64,000 nucleotides of DNA from positions 154,535 to 218,534 of the forward strand of contig NZ_JABWMJ010000010.1 in NCBI RefSeq assembly GCF_013366375.1, read 5' to 3'. This stretch comes from Rhizobacter koreensis. GTDB lineage: Bacteria > Pseudomonadota > Gammaproteobacteria > Burkholderiales > Burkholderiaceae_C. The position numbers were made by a program, and so were the translations under genes. The first letter of the stretch is position 1; each line of letters opens with the position of its first letter. Shown here one piece after another: positions 17,961 through 27,612 of this stretch. The notes below the pieces were generated by a model. That model was not told where the DNA came from. It worked only from the letters and a program-made list of their open reading frames with translations, and did not search any database.

Positions 17961-19205
17961 TCAGCGACAGCCGCCCCACCCTCGATCCCCGCACGCGATC
18001 CGCGCCAGCACGTCGTCGTTCGACGGATACCCGCCGTGCGCGCGCGCCGGGTTCTCGAACAGCCCGAGCACCGTCGGCGCGTTGGACACGATGACGTCGA
18101 CCAGCGGATAGCTCGGTTCGACCTTTCGCGCGCGGTAGTAGCCACGCAGCGGGTACGACAGCACGTCGTTGGGGTCGCTGAAGGCGACGACGCCGGGGTT
18201 GTCGTTCGCGGCGCGCTCGAACAATGCGCGACTCCGCTGGCCGAACAGGAACTCCAGCGGATCGGCGGGGAACGGCGTGTCGGCAGCGTCGCTGGTGGCC
18301 CGTGGGGCGTCGCTGCCCGCAAGACCCGGCAGCCGCTGGTCGGCGAGGCCGAGCAGCGGAATCTGGTTCGCAGCCAGGAAGATCTGTCGCGTGCGTGCAT
18401 GCAGGCGCCTGCCCGCGTCGCCGTCATCGCCCCTGCGGCTTTCGAGGTCGATAATGGCGTCGAACACCATCTTGCTGCCCAGGCTCGACGCGATGACCAC
18501 CAGCCCCGCCTCGTTCGCGAGCGAAGCGCGGGCGGCACTCAGACCTTGCCGCAACGCCGCCGGCGCGGCGATCGCCCGCGACTCCAGCAATGCGCCCTGC
18601 ATGGCGCGCAGCATGTCGCCCCGCGCCTGGCCCTGGTAGATCAGCGCGTCGCTGACGCACTCGTTCATCAACTCGTCCTTGAACCGCGAGTTGAGCCGCG
18701 CGCGCGAGTACGGGTACTCGAGCGGCGCGAGCGTCATCGTCTGCGGGTCGCAGGACTCGGTCTTCTTGCGTTCGTCGTAGCACAGCTGCTCCTTGAGCGG
18801 CCGCGTGAGCCCCGACCAGACCAGGGCGTGAACGCGCAGCATGCGGTCGCCAAGAGCGATCTCGGCGCGATAGGCCTTGATCTCGTTCGGCGGCTGCGGG
18901 TCCGGCGGCCGCAGGTGGTTCGCGGGGGCGCCGAGCGCGTGGGCCAGGCGGTCGATCCAGCCGAGCGCCCAGTCGGCATCGTGGTGGCACATGCCGTGGA
19001 CGATGAAGACGTCGAGCGCCGCCTGTCGCTCGCCCGGCGCGACCGGTTCGCGCGCGGCGATCTGCACGATGCCGTCGTAGTGCGCGTCGGGCGGGTCGCT
19101 CACCGGCTCGCGGTACGGCGTCGCGCAGCCGGCCGCGAGCACGGCCATCGTGGTGGCGAGGACGATGGCGGCGGCCCCAGGGCGACGGGGGAAGCGGTTG
19201 GTCAT
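17961..19205 (-). CDS. Putative alpha/beta-hydrolase-like lipoprotein
   Basis: A 414-residue protein starting MTNRFPRRPGAAAIV, with GGAGGAGGG before the ATG. A lipoprotein signal ends in the lipobox VLAAGC. Then LDVFIVHGMCHHDADWALGWIDRLAHAL resembles the first strand and oxyanion region of alpha/beta hydrolases, and LVVIASSLGSKMVFDAIIDL resembles a nucleophile elbow (SxSLG, a variant of GxSxG). A C-terminal FSDPNDVLSYPLRGYY segment could carry the acid or His region. No close named family is recognised. It is probably a periplasmic or membrane-anchored esterase-like protein; catalytic activity is inferred. Confidence 0.65.
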   Translation of the reverse strand: MTNRFPRRPGAAAIVLATTMAVLAAGCATPYREPVSDPPDAHYDGIVQIAAREPVAPGERQAALDVFIVHGMCHHDADWALGWIDRLAHALGAPANHLRPPDPQPPNEIKAYRAEIALGDRMLRVHALVWSGLTRPLKEQLCYDERKKTESCDPQTMTLAPLEYPYSRARLNSRFKDELMNECVSDALIYQGQARGDMLRAMQGALLESRAIAAPAALRQGLSAARASLANEAGLVVIASSLGSKMVFDAIIDLESRRGDDGDAGRRLHARTRQIFLAANQIPLLGLADQRLPGLAGSDAPRATSDAADTPFPADPLEFLFGQRSRALFERAANDNPGVVAFSDPNDVLSYPLRGYYRARKVEPSYPLVDVIVSNAPTVLGLFENPARAHGGYPSNDDVLARIACGDRGWGGCR

Positions 19206-19377
19206 GGCGTATGCCCTCCTCCGTGCGACTGTGCGCGTGCCGCCGCGGTGAGGCCTCCGCCACGTTGCCGACGCGCCGCGGGGGCGCGGCACCACGCGGC
19301 GACCGCACCGGCGTTGATGCCCGGCAATCGCGAGGGCGGCGTCGTCGGGATCATCACCCTGCCATCGTCGGCGTCAC

Positions 19378-20466
19378 TCACGGCCCCGTGAGCCCGAAGA
19401 AGTGATCGAGCATGTGGAAGTGATCGTCGAGGAAGCGATCCTCGAGCTCGCCGAGGCGCTCGATCGGCACCCACTCGGCCGCGGCAGCGTCGTCACCGCC
19501 GTGCACCTCGGGCAGGTCGAGGTCGCCGAGGTCGAAGAAATGCGCGTGCGTGATGGTGCGGCCGCGCGTGCTGCGGTCCGGGTGGTCGAACACCGCCACG
19601 GCCCGCAGGCAGCGCCTGAGCGTCAGCTCCAGCAGCGCGAGTTGGGTCTCCTCGACGAGTTCGCGCACTGCCGACTGGTACACGGTTTCGCGTTGCTCGA
19701 TGAAGCCGCCCGGCACGGCCCACAGGCCCCTTCCGGGCGCGCGGCCGCGCCGCACCAGCAGGACGTGTCCGGCGCAGCGGACCACCGCGTCGACGGTCAC
19801 GAACACCGGCGGATAGGGTGCCGCGCGCCAGGCGTCGCGATCGGCCTTGAGCATCCGCCACTCGTCCGCGAGCGCGGCGAACTCCGGCAGCGCGGCCCAT
19901 GCGCGCAGGAAGCCGAGCGTCGCTGCGGGTGCATGGTCGACCAGCGCCGCCAGCGTGGCGTCGAGGTCGCGGGCGGCGCCGCCGAAGTACGCATCGCGCA
20001 GCGCCGCCGCGTCGGCGCGGCTGCCGTGGCTGAAGCGCAGCAGGGTCCAGCCATGAAAGCCGCTCAGGTACGCGTGGGTCGGGTCCTGCATCGACCCGAC
20101 GAGGGCCACGCCCTCCGCGGTGTCGACCTGCTCGGCGGCCAGCAGCGCCGCGACGCCGCGTCGCACCGCACCGATCCAGCGCGCCTCGTCGTAGTAGTCG
20201 CGCATCGGGAGGAAACGCACGCGGGCACGATCGGCCTCGGGCAGGCCGAGACGGATCATCTCGGCGCGCTCGAGCCATGTGAACGGGTTCTTCGGCGTCC
20301 GCGCCTGGTACGCCGAGCCGAGCACCACCACGCAGAGCGGCGCGACCTCGAGCGCGCGCCGCAGCGCGGCCGCATGGCCGACGTGAAACGGCTGGAAGCG
20401 GCCGATGATCACCGAGGCGGCATGGTGCGGGGCCGCGTCGGCGGGTGGTTCCGGTAGTTCAGGCAT
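19378..20466 (-). CDS. Bifunctional nicotinamide-nucleotide adenylyltransferase / Nudix hydrolase
   Basis: A 362-residue two-domain enzyme. The N-terminal part is NadM-type nucleotidyltransferase: [21 protein letters not shown] (GRFQPFHxGH motif), WLERAEMIR. The C-terminal part is a Nudix domain with a complete box, [20 protein letters not shown] followed by ETQL (Gx5Ex7REUxEE). By analogy with the Synechocystis and Francisella proteins, the first domain makes NAD from NMN and the second hydrolyses ADP-ribose or related compounds. It acts in cytosolic NAD salvage. It is divergent from the HbpS/GlcG-like gene. Confidence 0.93.
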   Translation of the reverse strand: MPELPEPPADAAPHHAASVIIGRFQPFHVGHAAALRRALEVAPLCVVVLGSAYQARTPKNPFTWLERAEMIRLGLPEADRARVRFLPMRDYYDEARWIGAVRRGVAALLAAEQVDTAEGVALVGSMQDPTHAYLSGFHGWTLLRFSHGSRADAAALRDAYFGGAARDLDATLAALVDHAPAATLGFLRAWAALPEFAALADEWRMLKADRDAWRAAPYPPVFVTVDAVVRCAGHVLLVRRGRAPGRGLWAVPGGFIEQRETVYQSAVRELVEETQLALLELTLRRCLRAVAVFDHPDRSTRGRTITHAHFFDLGDLDLPEVHGGDDAAAAEWVPIERLGELEDRFLDDHFHMLDHFFGLTGP

Positions 20467-20645
20467 GGCGTTCGGCGCGGCGAGTCGTTGTCACGAGGCG
20501 CAGCACGAGGCGCGCCCGCTATGCTGCGGCGCCGGCGACCGCCGGCTCGCGCTCGGTGCCGAGCCGGTGCCGACGACGCGCCACGTCCAGGTCGCGCCGT
20601 CCGAACCGGCGGCCCGTGCATTTTCGAGAACCACCGGAGACAACG

Positions 20646-21056
20646 ATGCAGATCAAGCCCTACCTCGCCAGCGCCGAGGTCGCCCGCATGCTGAGCGCCG
20701 CGCGCGACGAGGCGCAGAAGAACGGCTGGGCCGTGACGATCGCGATCGTCGACGACGGCGGCCACGCGCTCGCGCTCGAGCGCCTCGACGGCTGCGCACC
20801 GGTGAGCGCGTACATCGCGGTCGAGAAGGCGCGCAGCGCCGCCCTCGGCCGTCGCGAGTCGCGCCTCTACGAGGAGATGATCAACGGCGGCCGGGTCTCG
20901 TTCCTCTCGGCACCGGTGCTGCACGGCATGCTCGAGGGCGGCATTCCGGTGCTCGTCGACGGCCACGTCGTCGGCGCGGTCGGCGTGTCGGGTGTCAAGT
21001 CGGACCAGGATGCCCAGGTGGCACGCGCCGGCGCGGCCGCCGCAACCGCCGGCTGA
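20646..21056 (+). CDS. HbpS/GlcG family (DUF336) protein
   Basis: A 136-residue protein starting MQIKPYLASAEVARML, with GGAG six bases upstream. The family pattern is complete: VTIAIVDDGGHALALERLDG, EKARSAALGRRES, and PVLVDGHVVGAVGVSGVKSDQDAQVARAG. Members bind haem or cobalamin-like cofactors (HbpS) or accompany glycolate utilisation genes (GlcG); true function is usually unknown. No signal peptide is seen, so it is cytoplasmic here. No glc genes are nearby. Confidence 0.88.
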   Translation: MQIKPYLASAEVARMLSAARDEAQKNGWAVTIAIVDDGGHALALERLDGCAPVSAYIAVEKARSAALGRRESRLYEEMINGGRVSFLSAPVLHGMLEGGIPVLVDGHVVGAVGVSGVKSDQDAQVARAGAAAATAG

Positions 21057-21316
21057 TCGGTCGGCGCCGACTGGGGTCGGTTCGCCCTCCTGCGTCCCGC
21101 GCCGTCGGCACTCGCGGCGGTGCCCGCCTCGCCATGTTCGAGACTGGGACCCGCGCCGCCCTCTCCTTCCCGAGCGGCCCGCAAGCCCCCGCTGCGCGCC
21201 CGCCAGTGCACCCTGCCCGACAATCCGCGCGCGCCGGCAGAGCCGGCCGCACGAATTCGTTGGCCGCCACCGCGTGACGCGGGCAGGCGGCATCCCATCC
21301 CGGAAGGAGTTTGTCG

Positions 21317-24106
21317 ATGCGCCGTTCACGGCCCGTTCGGATGTTCGGCAGCGTGTCCGCGCTGCTCTGCTGGCTCGTACTCGCCACCTTCGGCAGTGCC
21401 GCGTTCGCGCAGGCGCAGCCGCCGCTGCCCGCGGGCGTCACCCGCGTCACCGAGGTCGAAGGGATCACCGAGTACGCGCTCGCGAACGGCCTGCACGTCC
21501 TTCTGCTTCCCGATCCGTCCAAGCCGGTGACGACCGTCAACCTGACGCTGCGCGTCGGCTCGCGGATGGAGAACTACGGCGAGACCGGCATGGCGCACCT
21601 GCTGGAACACCTGCTGTTCAAGGGCACGCCCCGCCACCCGGACCCCAAGCGGGAGATGAGCGACCGGGGCCTCTCGTGGAACGGCACCACGTCGGACGAC
21701 CGCACCAACTACTTCGCGAGCATGGCCGAGAACCCGGCCAACCTCGACTTCTATCTCGGCTGGCTCGGCGAGGCGCTGACCCAGTCGTTCATCGCGAAGA
21801 AGGATCTCGACTCCGAGATGACCGTGGTCCGCAACGAGATGGAGTCGGGCGAGAACGATCCCGGCAACGTGCTGTTCCAGAACGTGCGCTCGAGCGCGTT
21901 CCGCTGGCACAACTACGGCAAGAGCACGATCGGCGCGCGCGCCGATGTCGAGAACGTCGACGTCGCGCGGCTGCAGGCCTTCTACCGGAAGTACTACCAG
22001 CCCGACAACGCGGTGCTGATCGTCGCCGGCAAGTTCGACGAGGCGCGCACGCTCGCGACGGTTGCGTCGAGTTTCGGGCGGATCCCCAAGCCGACGCGCG
22101 TGCTCGAGCCGACCTACACGCTCGACCCGGCGCAGGACGGCGAACGCAGCGTGATGCTGCGCCGCGTCGGCGACACCCCGATCGTGCTGGCGATGTACCA
22201 CGTGCCGGCCGGCGCGTCGCCGGACTTCCCGGCCGCGCTGCTCGCGAGCGTGATGCTCGGCGGCCCCGAGTTCCGCCTGCACAAGGCGCTCGTCGAGAAG
22301 AACCTCGCCGCGTCGGCGTTCGGCAGCGCGCGCCCGATGGCCGAGCCCGGCTACGCCTACTTCGGCGCGCAGCTGAAGTCGGATCAGCCCGTCGATGCGG
22401 CGCGCGACGCGCTGCTTGCAGCGGTCGAAGGGAGCGCCCGCACGCCGTTCACCCCGGCCGAACTCGAGCGCGCCAAGAACATCTGGCTGCGCGGCTTCGC
22501 GCAGACTCTCGACGACCCGCAGCGGGTCGGCATCGCGCTTTCCGAATACGTCGCGCTCGGCGACTGGCGGCTCGGCTTCGACCGCCGCGACCGCATCAAG
22601 GCGGTGACCCTCGAGGACGTGAACCGCGTCGCGGCGGCCTACTTCGTGACCAGCAACCGCACGCTCGGCACCTTCATCCCGAGCGCCGCGCCGGTGCGCG
22701 CGCCGGCGCCGCAGAAGGTCGACGTGGCCGCGGTGATGAAGGACTTCAAGGGCGGCGAGGCGGTCGCGCGCGGCGAGAGCTTCGACGTCTCGCCCGAGAA
22801 CATCGACAAGCGCACCACGTTCGGCACCCTCCACGGCCCGGCCGGCGTTCGCACCGCGTTCCTGCCGAAGGCGACGCGCGGCGCCAAGGTGGTCGCGATC
22901 GTCACGCTGCGCCTGGGTGACGAGAAGACGCTGTTCGGCAAGGACGTGATCGGCAGCGCGACCGCGAGCATGCTCGCGCGCGGCACCGAGCGGCTCAGCC
23001 GTGAACAGCTCGCGGCCGAGTTCGAGAAGCTGCGCACCTCGTGGGACGTCGGCGGCGGCCCGACCGGTGCGTCGATCCGGCTCGAGACCACGAAGCAGAA
23101 CCTTGCGGCATCGGTGGCTCTCGCGAGCGAGGTGCTGAAGACGCCGCGCTTCGACGCGGGCGAGTTCGAGCAGATGAAGGCGGGCTGGGTGAGCAGCATC
23201 GAGGAGTCGCGCTCCGAGCCGCGCGCGCTGCTGCGCGAGCGCCTCGACCGGCACGGCAACCCGTACCCGAAGGGCGACGTGCGCTACGCGATGACGTTCG
23301 ACGAGACGCTGAAGGCAATCGCTGCGCTCAAGCTCGACGACGTGCGCGCGTTCCACCGCGAGTTCTACGGTGCCTCGCGAGCGATCGTGAGCGCGGTCGG
23401 GGACTTCGACCCCGGCGCGCTCGGCGCGCAGCTCACGCGCGAAATCGGCGGCTGGACCAGCCGCACCGCGTACACGCGTGTCGCGCAGCCCGCCTACGAC
23501 ATTCCGCCGCTGCAGTTCCGCATCGAGGTCAAGGACAAGCAGAACGCCGAGGCCGCCGGTCGCCTGCAGTTCGCGCTGCGCGAGTCGGACCGCGAGTTCC
23601 AGGCGCTGCGCCTCGCCACGCACATCTTCGGCGGCGCGAGCGGGCGGCTCTGGGACCGCGTGCGCGAGAAGGACGGGCTCTCGTACGGCGTCGGCGCCTA
23701 CATCGCAGGCGGACTCTTCGAGCCGAACGCCGACTGGGGTTTCTATGCCATCACCGCGCCGCAGAACGCCGACCGGGTGCACGCCGCGTTCGACGAGGAG
23801 GCACTGCGCGCGCGCCGCGAAGGCTTCACCGAGAACGAGCTCACGCGCGCCAAGGAAGCGATCGCCTCGGCGAGCCGGCTCGCGCGCGCGCAGGACGCGA
23901 CGCTCGCGCGCACCTTCGTGTCGTTCGTCGAGCGAGACAAGACGCCGCGCTACTTCGCCGAGATCGACGCCCTGCGCGCCTCGATCACGCTCGACGAGGT
24001 GAACGCGGCATTCCGCAAGTACATGGTCCCCGAGAAGATGGTGTTCGGCGTCGCCGGCGACTTTGCCGGCGCGACGGCCGCGACCAAGGCGGCGGCCGCG
24101 CGCTGA
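21317..24106 (+). CDS. M16 family zinc metallopeptidase (pitrilysin/insulinase type), exported
   Basis: Start at the ATG seven bases after AGGAG; product 929 residues. A signal peptide (LLCWLVLATFGSAAFAQA) targets it to the periplasm. It contains two tandem M16 units. The first has the inverted zinc motif HLLEH (H94, E97, H98) with the distal Glu in NEMESGENDPG, so it should be active; the second unit lacks HxxEH (IFGGASGRLWDRVREKDGLSYG), as expected for the inactive half. Such peptidases degrade peptides up to a few kDa in the periplasm. The gene stands alone. Confidence 0.93.
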   Translation: MRRSRPVRMFGSVSALLCWLVLATFGSAAFAQAQPPLPAGVTRVTEVEGITEYALANGLHVLLLPDPSKPVTTVNLTLRVGSRMENYGETGMAHLLEHLLFKGTPRHPDPKREMSDRGLSWNGTTSDDRTNYFASMAENPANLDFYLGWLGEALTQSFIAKKDLDSEMTVVRNEMESGENDPGNVLFQNVRSSAFRWHNYGKSTIGARADVENVDVARLQAFYRKYYQPDNAVLIVAGKFDEARTLATVASSFGRIPKPTRVLEPTYTLDPAQDGERSVMLRRVGDTPIVLAMYHVPAGASPDFPAALLASVMLGGPEFRLHKALVEKNLAASAFGSARPMAEPGYAYFGAQLKSDQPVDAARDALLAAVEGSARTPFTPAELERAKNIWLRGFAQTLDDPQRVGIALSEYVALGDWRLGFDRRDRIKAVTLEDVNRVAAAYFVTSNRTLGTFIPSAAPVRAPAPQKVDVAAVMKDFKGGEAVARGESFDVSPENIDKRTTFGTLHGPAGVRTAFLPKATRGAKVVAIVTLRLGDEKTLFGKDVIGSATASMLARGTERLSREQLAAEFEKLRTSWDVGGGPTGASIRLETTKQNLAASVALASEVLKTPRFDAGEFEQMKAGWVSSIEESRSEPRALLRERLDRHGNPYPKGDVRYAMTFDETLKAIAALKLDDVRAFHREFYGASRAIVSAVGDFDPGALGAQLTREIGGWTSRTAYTRVAQPAYDIPPLQFRIEVKDKQNAEAAGRLQFALRESDREFQALRLATHIFGGASGRLWDRVREKDGLSYGVGAYIAGGLFEPNADWGFYAITAPQNADRVHAAFDEEALRARREGFTENELTRAKEAIASASRLARAQDATLARTFVSFVERDKTPRYFAEIDALRASITLDEVNAAFRKYMVPEKMVFGVAGDFAGATAATKAAAAR

Positions 24107-24118
24107 GCGGCGCGGCGG

Positions 24119-24172
24119 CTTCGGTGCCCCCGCATGGCGCGCGGGACGTCCGTCCGCGTCTGGGCACCGAAG
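24119..24172. repeat. 11-bp perfect inverted repeat after M16 peptidase gene
   Basis: CTTCGGTGCCC at 24119-24129 pairs perfectly with GGGCACCGAAG at 24162-24172, with 32 bp between. It lies in the convergent gap between the peptidase and MFS genes, where a bidirectional transcription terminator is expected, but it has no T run, so the assignment is tentative. Confidence 0.5.
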
Positions 24173-24230
24173 GGGCGGCGAAGCTTGCGAGCCTCGTCGC
24201 GGGGCGAGCGCCTTCAAGGCGCGAGCCGCC

Positions 24231-25853
24231 CTACTGCCGTACCGACTGCGCGATGTAGCGCGTGACGCGCGGGGTCGCGCCGCCGACGTGGAACGAGAAG
24301 CGGCGTTCGCGCAGTGCGATGTCGAATGCCGTCATGCGCTCGAAGTGGCGCAGGTGCTCGACCCACGACTCGTCGACGAAGTGCTCGACGAAGCGGTTCG
24401 GCTGCGCGGCATCGCGGAACAGGCTCCACGACAGCATTCCGTGGCGCAGGCGGTTGCGTCGGCTGTCCTGCATCACCTGCAGGAATTCGTCGGTCCGCGC
24501 CGGGTCGATCACGTACTCGATGGTCACCAGCACCGGACCTTCGCGCAGGTCGAGGTCGATCTCGGTGCCGGCGGGACGCGCGAATTCGGTCGGCGTGAGG
24601 TCCTCCTCGGTGCCGGTGGGGGGCAGCAGCCGCTTGGTCAGCACCGCCGCGGTGATCGCGCAGAGCGCCGCGGCGACCAGGCTGGTGCGCACGTCGGTCC
24701 AGGTCGCGATCTGGCCCCAGAGCGCCGCGCCGGCCGCGCTCGACCCCATCAGCGCCATCTGGAAGATCGACATGCCGCGCGCCCGCACCCAGTCGGGCAG
24801 CGACATCTGCGCCGACACCGTCAGTGAGTTGGCGACGGTGATCCAGGCCGCCCCGGCGACCATCATCGACGGCGTCGCGACGACGATGTTCGGCGCGACG
24901 CTCACGACCAGTGTCGCCAGCGCGTGCACCCCGGTGCCGTAGGCGACCAGCCGGTCCGAATCGAGTCGGCGTCGCAGGCGCGGCAGGAACAGCGCCGCGG
25001 TGATCGCGCCGAACCCCATCGATGCCAGCAGCAGCGTGAACGTGCCGGCGTCGCCGCCGCGCAGGCCCCGCGCGACCAGCGGCAGGAGACCGAGCAGCGC
25101 CGTCGATTGCAGGAAGAACAGCGCGACGCGAATGATGATCGAATGCATCGGCCGCGACTGCCAGACGTACTGCGCGCCGACCCGCATGGCGCCGACGAAG
25201 CGCTCGCCGGGCAGCGCGCTCACCTTCTGCTCGCGTCGCCAGCGGCTGATCACGAACGCGGCGAGCACCGAGAGCGTGGCGTTGAGCGCGAACACGTAGG
25301 CACTGCCCAGGCTCGCGATGATCGCGCCGGCGAGGATCGGCCCGACGATGCGCGACGCGTTCATGGCGACGCCGTTGAGCGCGAGCGCCGACGAGAGCTG
25401 ATGGCGCGGCACCAGCTCGGGGATGATCGCCGCGAACACCGGCCAGCGCATCGCGAGGCCCACGCCGTTGGCGAACGTCAGAGCCAGCAGCACCGGGGCG
25501 CTCATCGCGCCGATGCTGACCACGAAGCAGACCAGCAGGGCGACCACCGCGACCCAGATCTGCGTGACCATGAAATAGCGCCGGCGGTCGAGGATGTCGG
25601 CGAGCGCGCCGCTCGGCAGGCCGAGCAGGAACACCGGCAAGGTCGACGCCGACTGCACCAGTGCCACCATCACCGGCGACGAGGTCAGCGACGTCATCAG
25701 CCACGCCGCCGCGACGTCGTTCATCCACATGCAGGCGTTGGCGGTCGCCCAGACGCCCCACAGCATGCGGAACACCGGCTGGCGCAGCGGCGCCCAGGGC
25801 CCGGCAGGCGGCGGCGTCACCGGTGAGAGGTCGGTGATGGACGGCTGGCTCAT
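24231..25853 (-). CDS. MFS transporter (MFS_3/EntS-like) with C-terminal soluble domain
   Basis: A 540-residue protein. Roughly the first 410 residues form a 12-helix major facilitator (VFRMLWGVWATANACMWMND, LVQSASTLPVFLLGLPSGALADILDRR, FQMALMGSSAAGAALWGQ) of the MFS_3 family, which includes enterobactin exporter EntS. After RLLPPTGTEEDLTPTEF there is a ~110-residue soluble tail (VLVTIEYVIDPARTDEFLQVM...SWSLFRDAAQPNRFVEHFVDESW) with the fold pattern of antibiotic-biosynthesis monooxygenase-like ferredoxin barrels, a known architecture in this family. Likely an exporter; substrate unknown. Downstream of the ene-reductase gene on the same strand, 157 bp away. Confidence 0.9.
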   Translation of the reverse strand: MSQPSITDLSPVTPPPAGPWAPLRQPVFRMLWGVWATANACMWMNDVAAAWLMTSLTSSPVMVALVQSASTLPVFLLGLPSGALADILDRRRYFMVTQIWVAVVALLVCFVVSIGAMSAPVLLALTFANGVGLAMRWPVFAAIIPELVPRHQLSSALALNGVAMNASRIVGPILAGAIIASLGSAYVFALNATLSVLAAFVISRWRREQKVSALPGERFVGAMRVGAQYVWQSRPMHSIIIRVALFFLQSTALLGLLPLVARGLRGGDAGTFTLLLASMGFGAITAALFLPRLRRRLDSDRLVAYGTGVHALATLVVSVAPNIVVATPSMMVAGAAWITVANSLTVSAQMSLPDWVRARGMSIFQMALMGSSAAGAALWGQIATWTDVRTSLVAAALCAITAAVLTKRLLPPTGTEEDLTPTEFARPAGTEIDLDLREGPVLVTIEYVIDPARTDEFLQVMQDSRRNRLRHGMLSWSLFRDAAQPNRFVEHFVDESWVEHLRHFERMTAFDIALRERRFSFHVGGATPRVTRYIAQSVRQ

Positions 25854-26010
25854 GACGCAACGTTAACCCGTCGCGCGCGCGTGCCGGCGGGCACCGCGGT
25901 GCGGCATCGCTGTCGGCGAAGACGCAGGTGGGCGAGCTGCGGCACCAGGCGGCGCCGGCGAACGCTCTCCCCGCAACTGGCGTGTCGCCGCGCCTCGCGG
26001 CTCGTCGAAC

Positions 26011-27117
26011 TCAGCCCGCCGTCGCCTCCTCCAGCGCCGGGTAGTCGGTGTAGCCCTCCGCACCGCGCCCGTACAGCGTCTCGCGCACCGGCTGGGCGAG
26101 CGGCGCGTCGCGACGCAGGCGCTCGACCAGGTCAGGGTTGGCGATGAACGGGCGACCGAACGCCACCAGGTCGGCACGCCCGCTCGCGACCGCGTCGATC
26201 GCCATCGCGCGGGTGTAGCCGTTGTTGGCGATCCAGGCACCGTTCGGGTGGCCGGCCTTGTAGCGCTCGCGCAGCGCGCCGAAGTCGAACGGCGCGACGT
26301 CGCGCGGGCCGCCGGTCGCCCCTTCGATGACGTGAATGAACGCGAGGCGCAGCGGCGCGAGCTGCTCGACCACCTCGTTGAAGAGCCCTTGCGAGTCGCT
26401 GTCGAGGCCGGCGTCGTTGGCGGGCGTCACCGGCGACAGCCGGAGCCCGGTGCGGCCGGCGCCGATCTCGCCGACCACGGCGCGCATCACCTCGAGCAGC
26501 AGGCGCATGCGGTTGGCACGCGAGCCGCCGTAGTCGTCGGTCCGGTCGTTGATGCTGTCGCGCAGGAACTGTTCGAGCAGGTAGCCGTTGGCGCCGTGCA
26601 CCTCGACACCGTCGAAGCCGGCGTCGATGGCGTTGCGCGCCGCCCGCCGGTAGTCGTCGACGATGCCGGGCAGCTCGTCGGTACGCAGCGCGCGCGGCGC
26701 CGACACTTCCTCGAAACCCTTGGCGGTGAAGGTCTTGGCGGCCGCGCGCCGGCTCGTGCTCGACACCGGCACCTCGCTGTCGGGCAGCAGCGAGGTGTGC
26801 GAGATGCGGCCGACGTGCCACAGCTGCAGCGCGATGCGCCCCCCGGCGGCGTGCACCGCGTCGGTGACGCGGCGCCAGCCGGCGACCTGCTCGGCCGAAT
26901 GAATGCCCGGCGTGTCGAGATAGCCCTGTCCGGTCGGCGAGATCTGGGTGGCCTCGGCAATGATGAGCCCGGCGCTCGCGCGCTGGGCGTAGTAGGTCGC
27001 CATCAGCTCGGTCGGGGTCTGGCGCGGACCGGCGCGGTCGCGCGTCAGCGGGGCCATGGCGATGCGGTTGGCGGCTTCGATGTCGCCAACCCGGATGGGG
27101 TCGAAGAGAGTCGGCAT
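26011..27117 (-). CDS. Alkene reductase, old yellow enzyme family (NemA-like)
   Basis: A 368-residue FMN enzyme. Hallmarks are LFDPIRVGDIEAANRIAMAPLTRDR, the SAGLIIAEATQISPTGQGY segment, LQLWHVGRISH, the proton-donor region HGANGYLLEQFLRDSINDRTD (HGANGYL with catalytic Tyr typical of OYEs), and the FMN phosphate loop GRADLVAFGRPFIANPDL. It reduces activated C=C bonds and nitro compounds using NAD(P)H. It is divergent from dodecin and lies upstream of the MFS gene on the same strand; a shared detoxification role is plausible but inferred. Confidence 0.94.
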   Translation of the reverse strand: MPTLFDPIRVGDIEAANRIAMAPLTRDRAGPRQTPTELMATYYAQRASAGLIIAEATQISPTGQGYLDTPGIHSAEQVAGWRRVTDAVHAAGGRIALQLWHVGRISHTSLLPDSEVPVSSTSRRAAAKTFTAKGFEEVSAPRALRTDELPGIVDDYRRAARNAIDAGFDGVEVHGANGYLLEQFLRDSINDRTDDYGGSRANRMRLLLEVMRAVVGEIGAGRTGLRLSPVTPANDAGLDSDSQGLFNEVVEQLAPLRLAFIHVIEGATGGPRDVAPFDFGALRERYKAGHPNGAWIANNGYTRAMAIDAVASGRADLVAFGRPFIANPDLVERLRRDAPLAQPVRETLYGRGAEGYTDYPALEEATAG

Positions 27118-27316
27118 GGATGCGTGAGAGTTTCTGGAGGATCGGGATGCAGCGCCCGGGGGCCATGGGTGGCGGCCCGGCGCGCGACCCCGGGCGACGG
27201 CAGATGACGTGCCCGCCGCGGCGTCGGTGAGCTCGCGGCACGTGCCGAGCCGCCCCGGTTGCGCGTCGCGCGATCAGCCCGCATGCTCGGGCGTCTTTCC
27301 ACCTCAGGAGCCCACG

Positions 27317-27523
27317 ATGACCGACCACGTCTACAAGATGCTCGAGCTGACCGGATCGTCGAACACCAGCATCGAGGACGCGGTGCAGACCGCGATCTCG
27401 AAAGCACACGAGACCGTGCGCAACATCCGCTGGTTCAAGGTCTGCGAGACGCGCGGCCACGTCGTCGAAGGCAGGGTCGAGCACTGGCAGGTCACGATCA
27501 AGGTCGGCTTCACGCTCGAATAG
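27317..27523 (+). CDS. Dodecin flavin-binding protein
   Basis: A 68-residue protein starting [15 protein letters not shown], with AGGAG seven bases before the ATG. The complete dodecin pattern is present: [41 protein letters not shown] and a C-terminal [13 protein letters not shown], with the flavin-stacking Trp in RWFKV. Dodecins form hollow dodecamers that store or buffer riboflavin/FMN. It is divergent from the flavoenzyme NemA-like gene. Confidence 0.96.
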   Translation: MTDHVYKMLELTGSSNTSIEDAVQTAISKAHETVRNIRWFKVCETRGHVVEGRVEHWQVTIKVGFTLE

Positions 27524-27612
27524 CGCGCCCGTCCGCGGGTCATCGGTAGACTGCGCCGCGACCGCCCGTGGCGCACGGGCGGCGCGAAACCGAGCCCGAG
27601 AGGACGCTGCCG

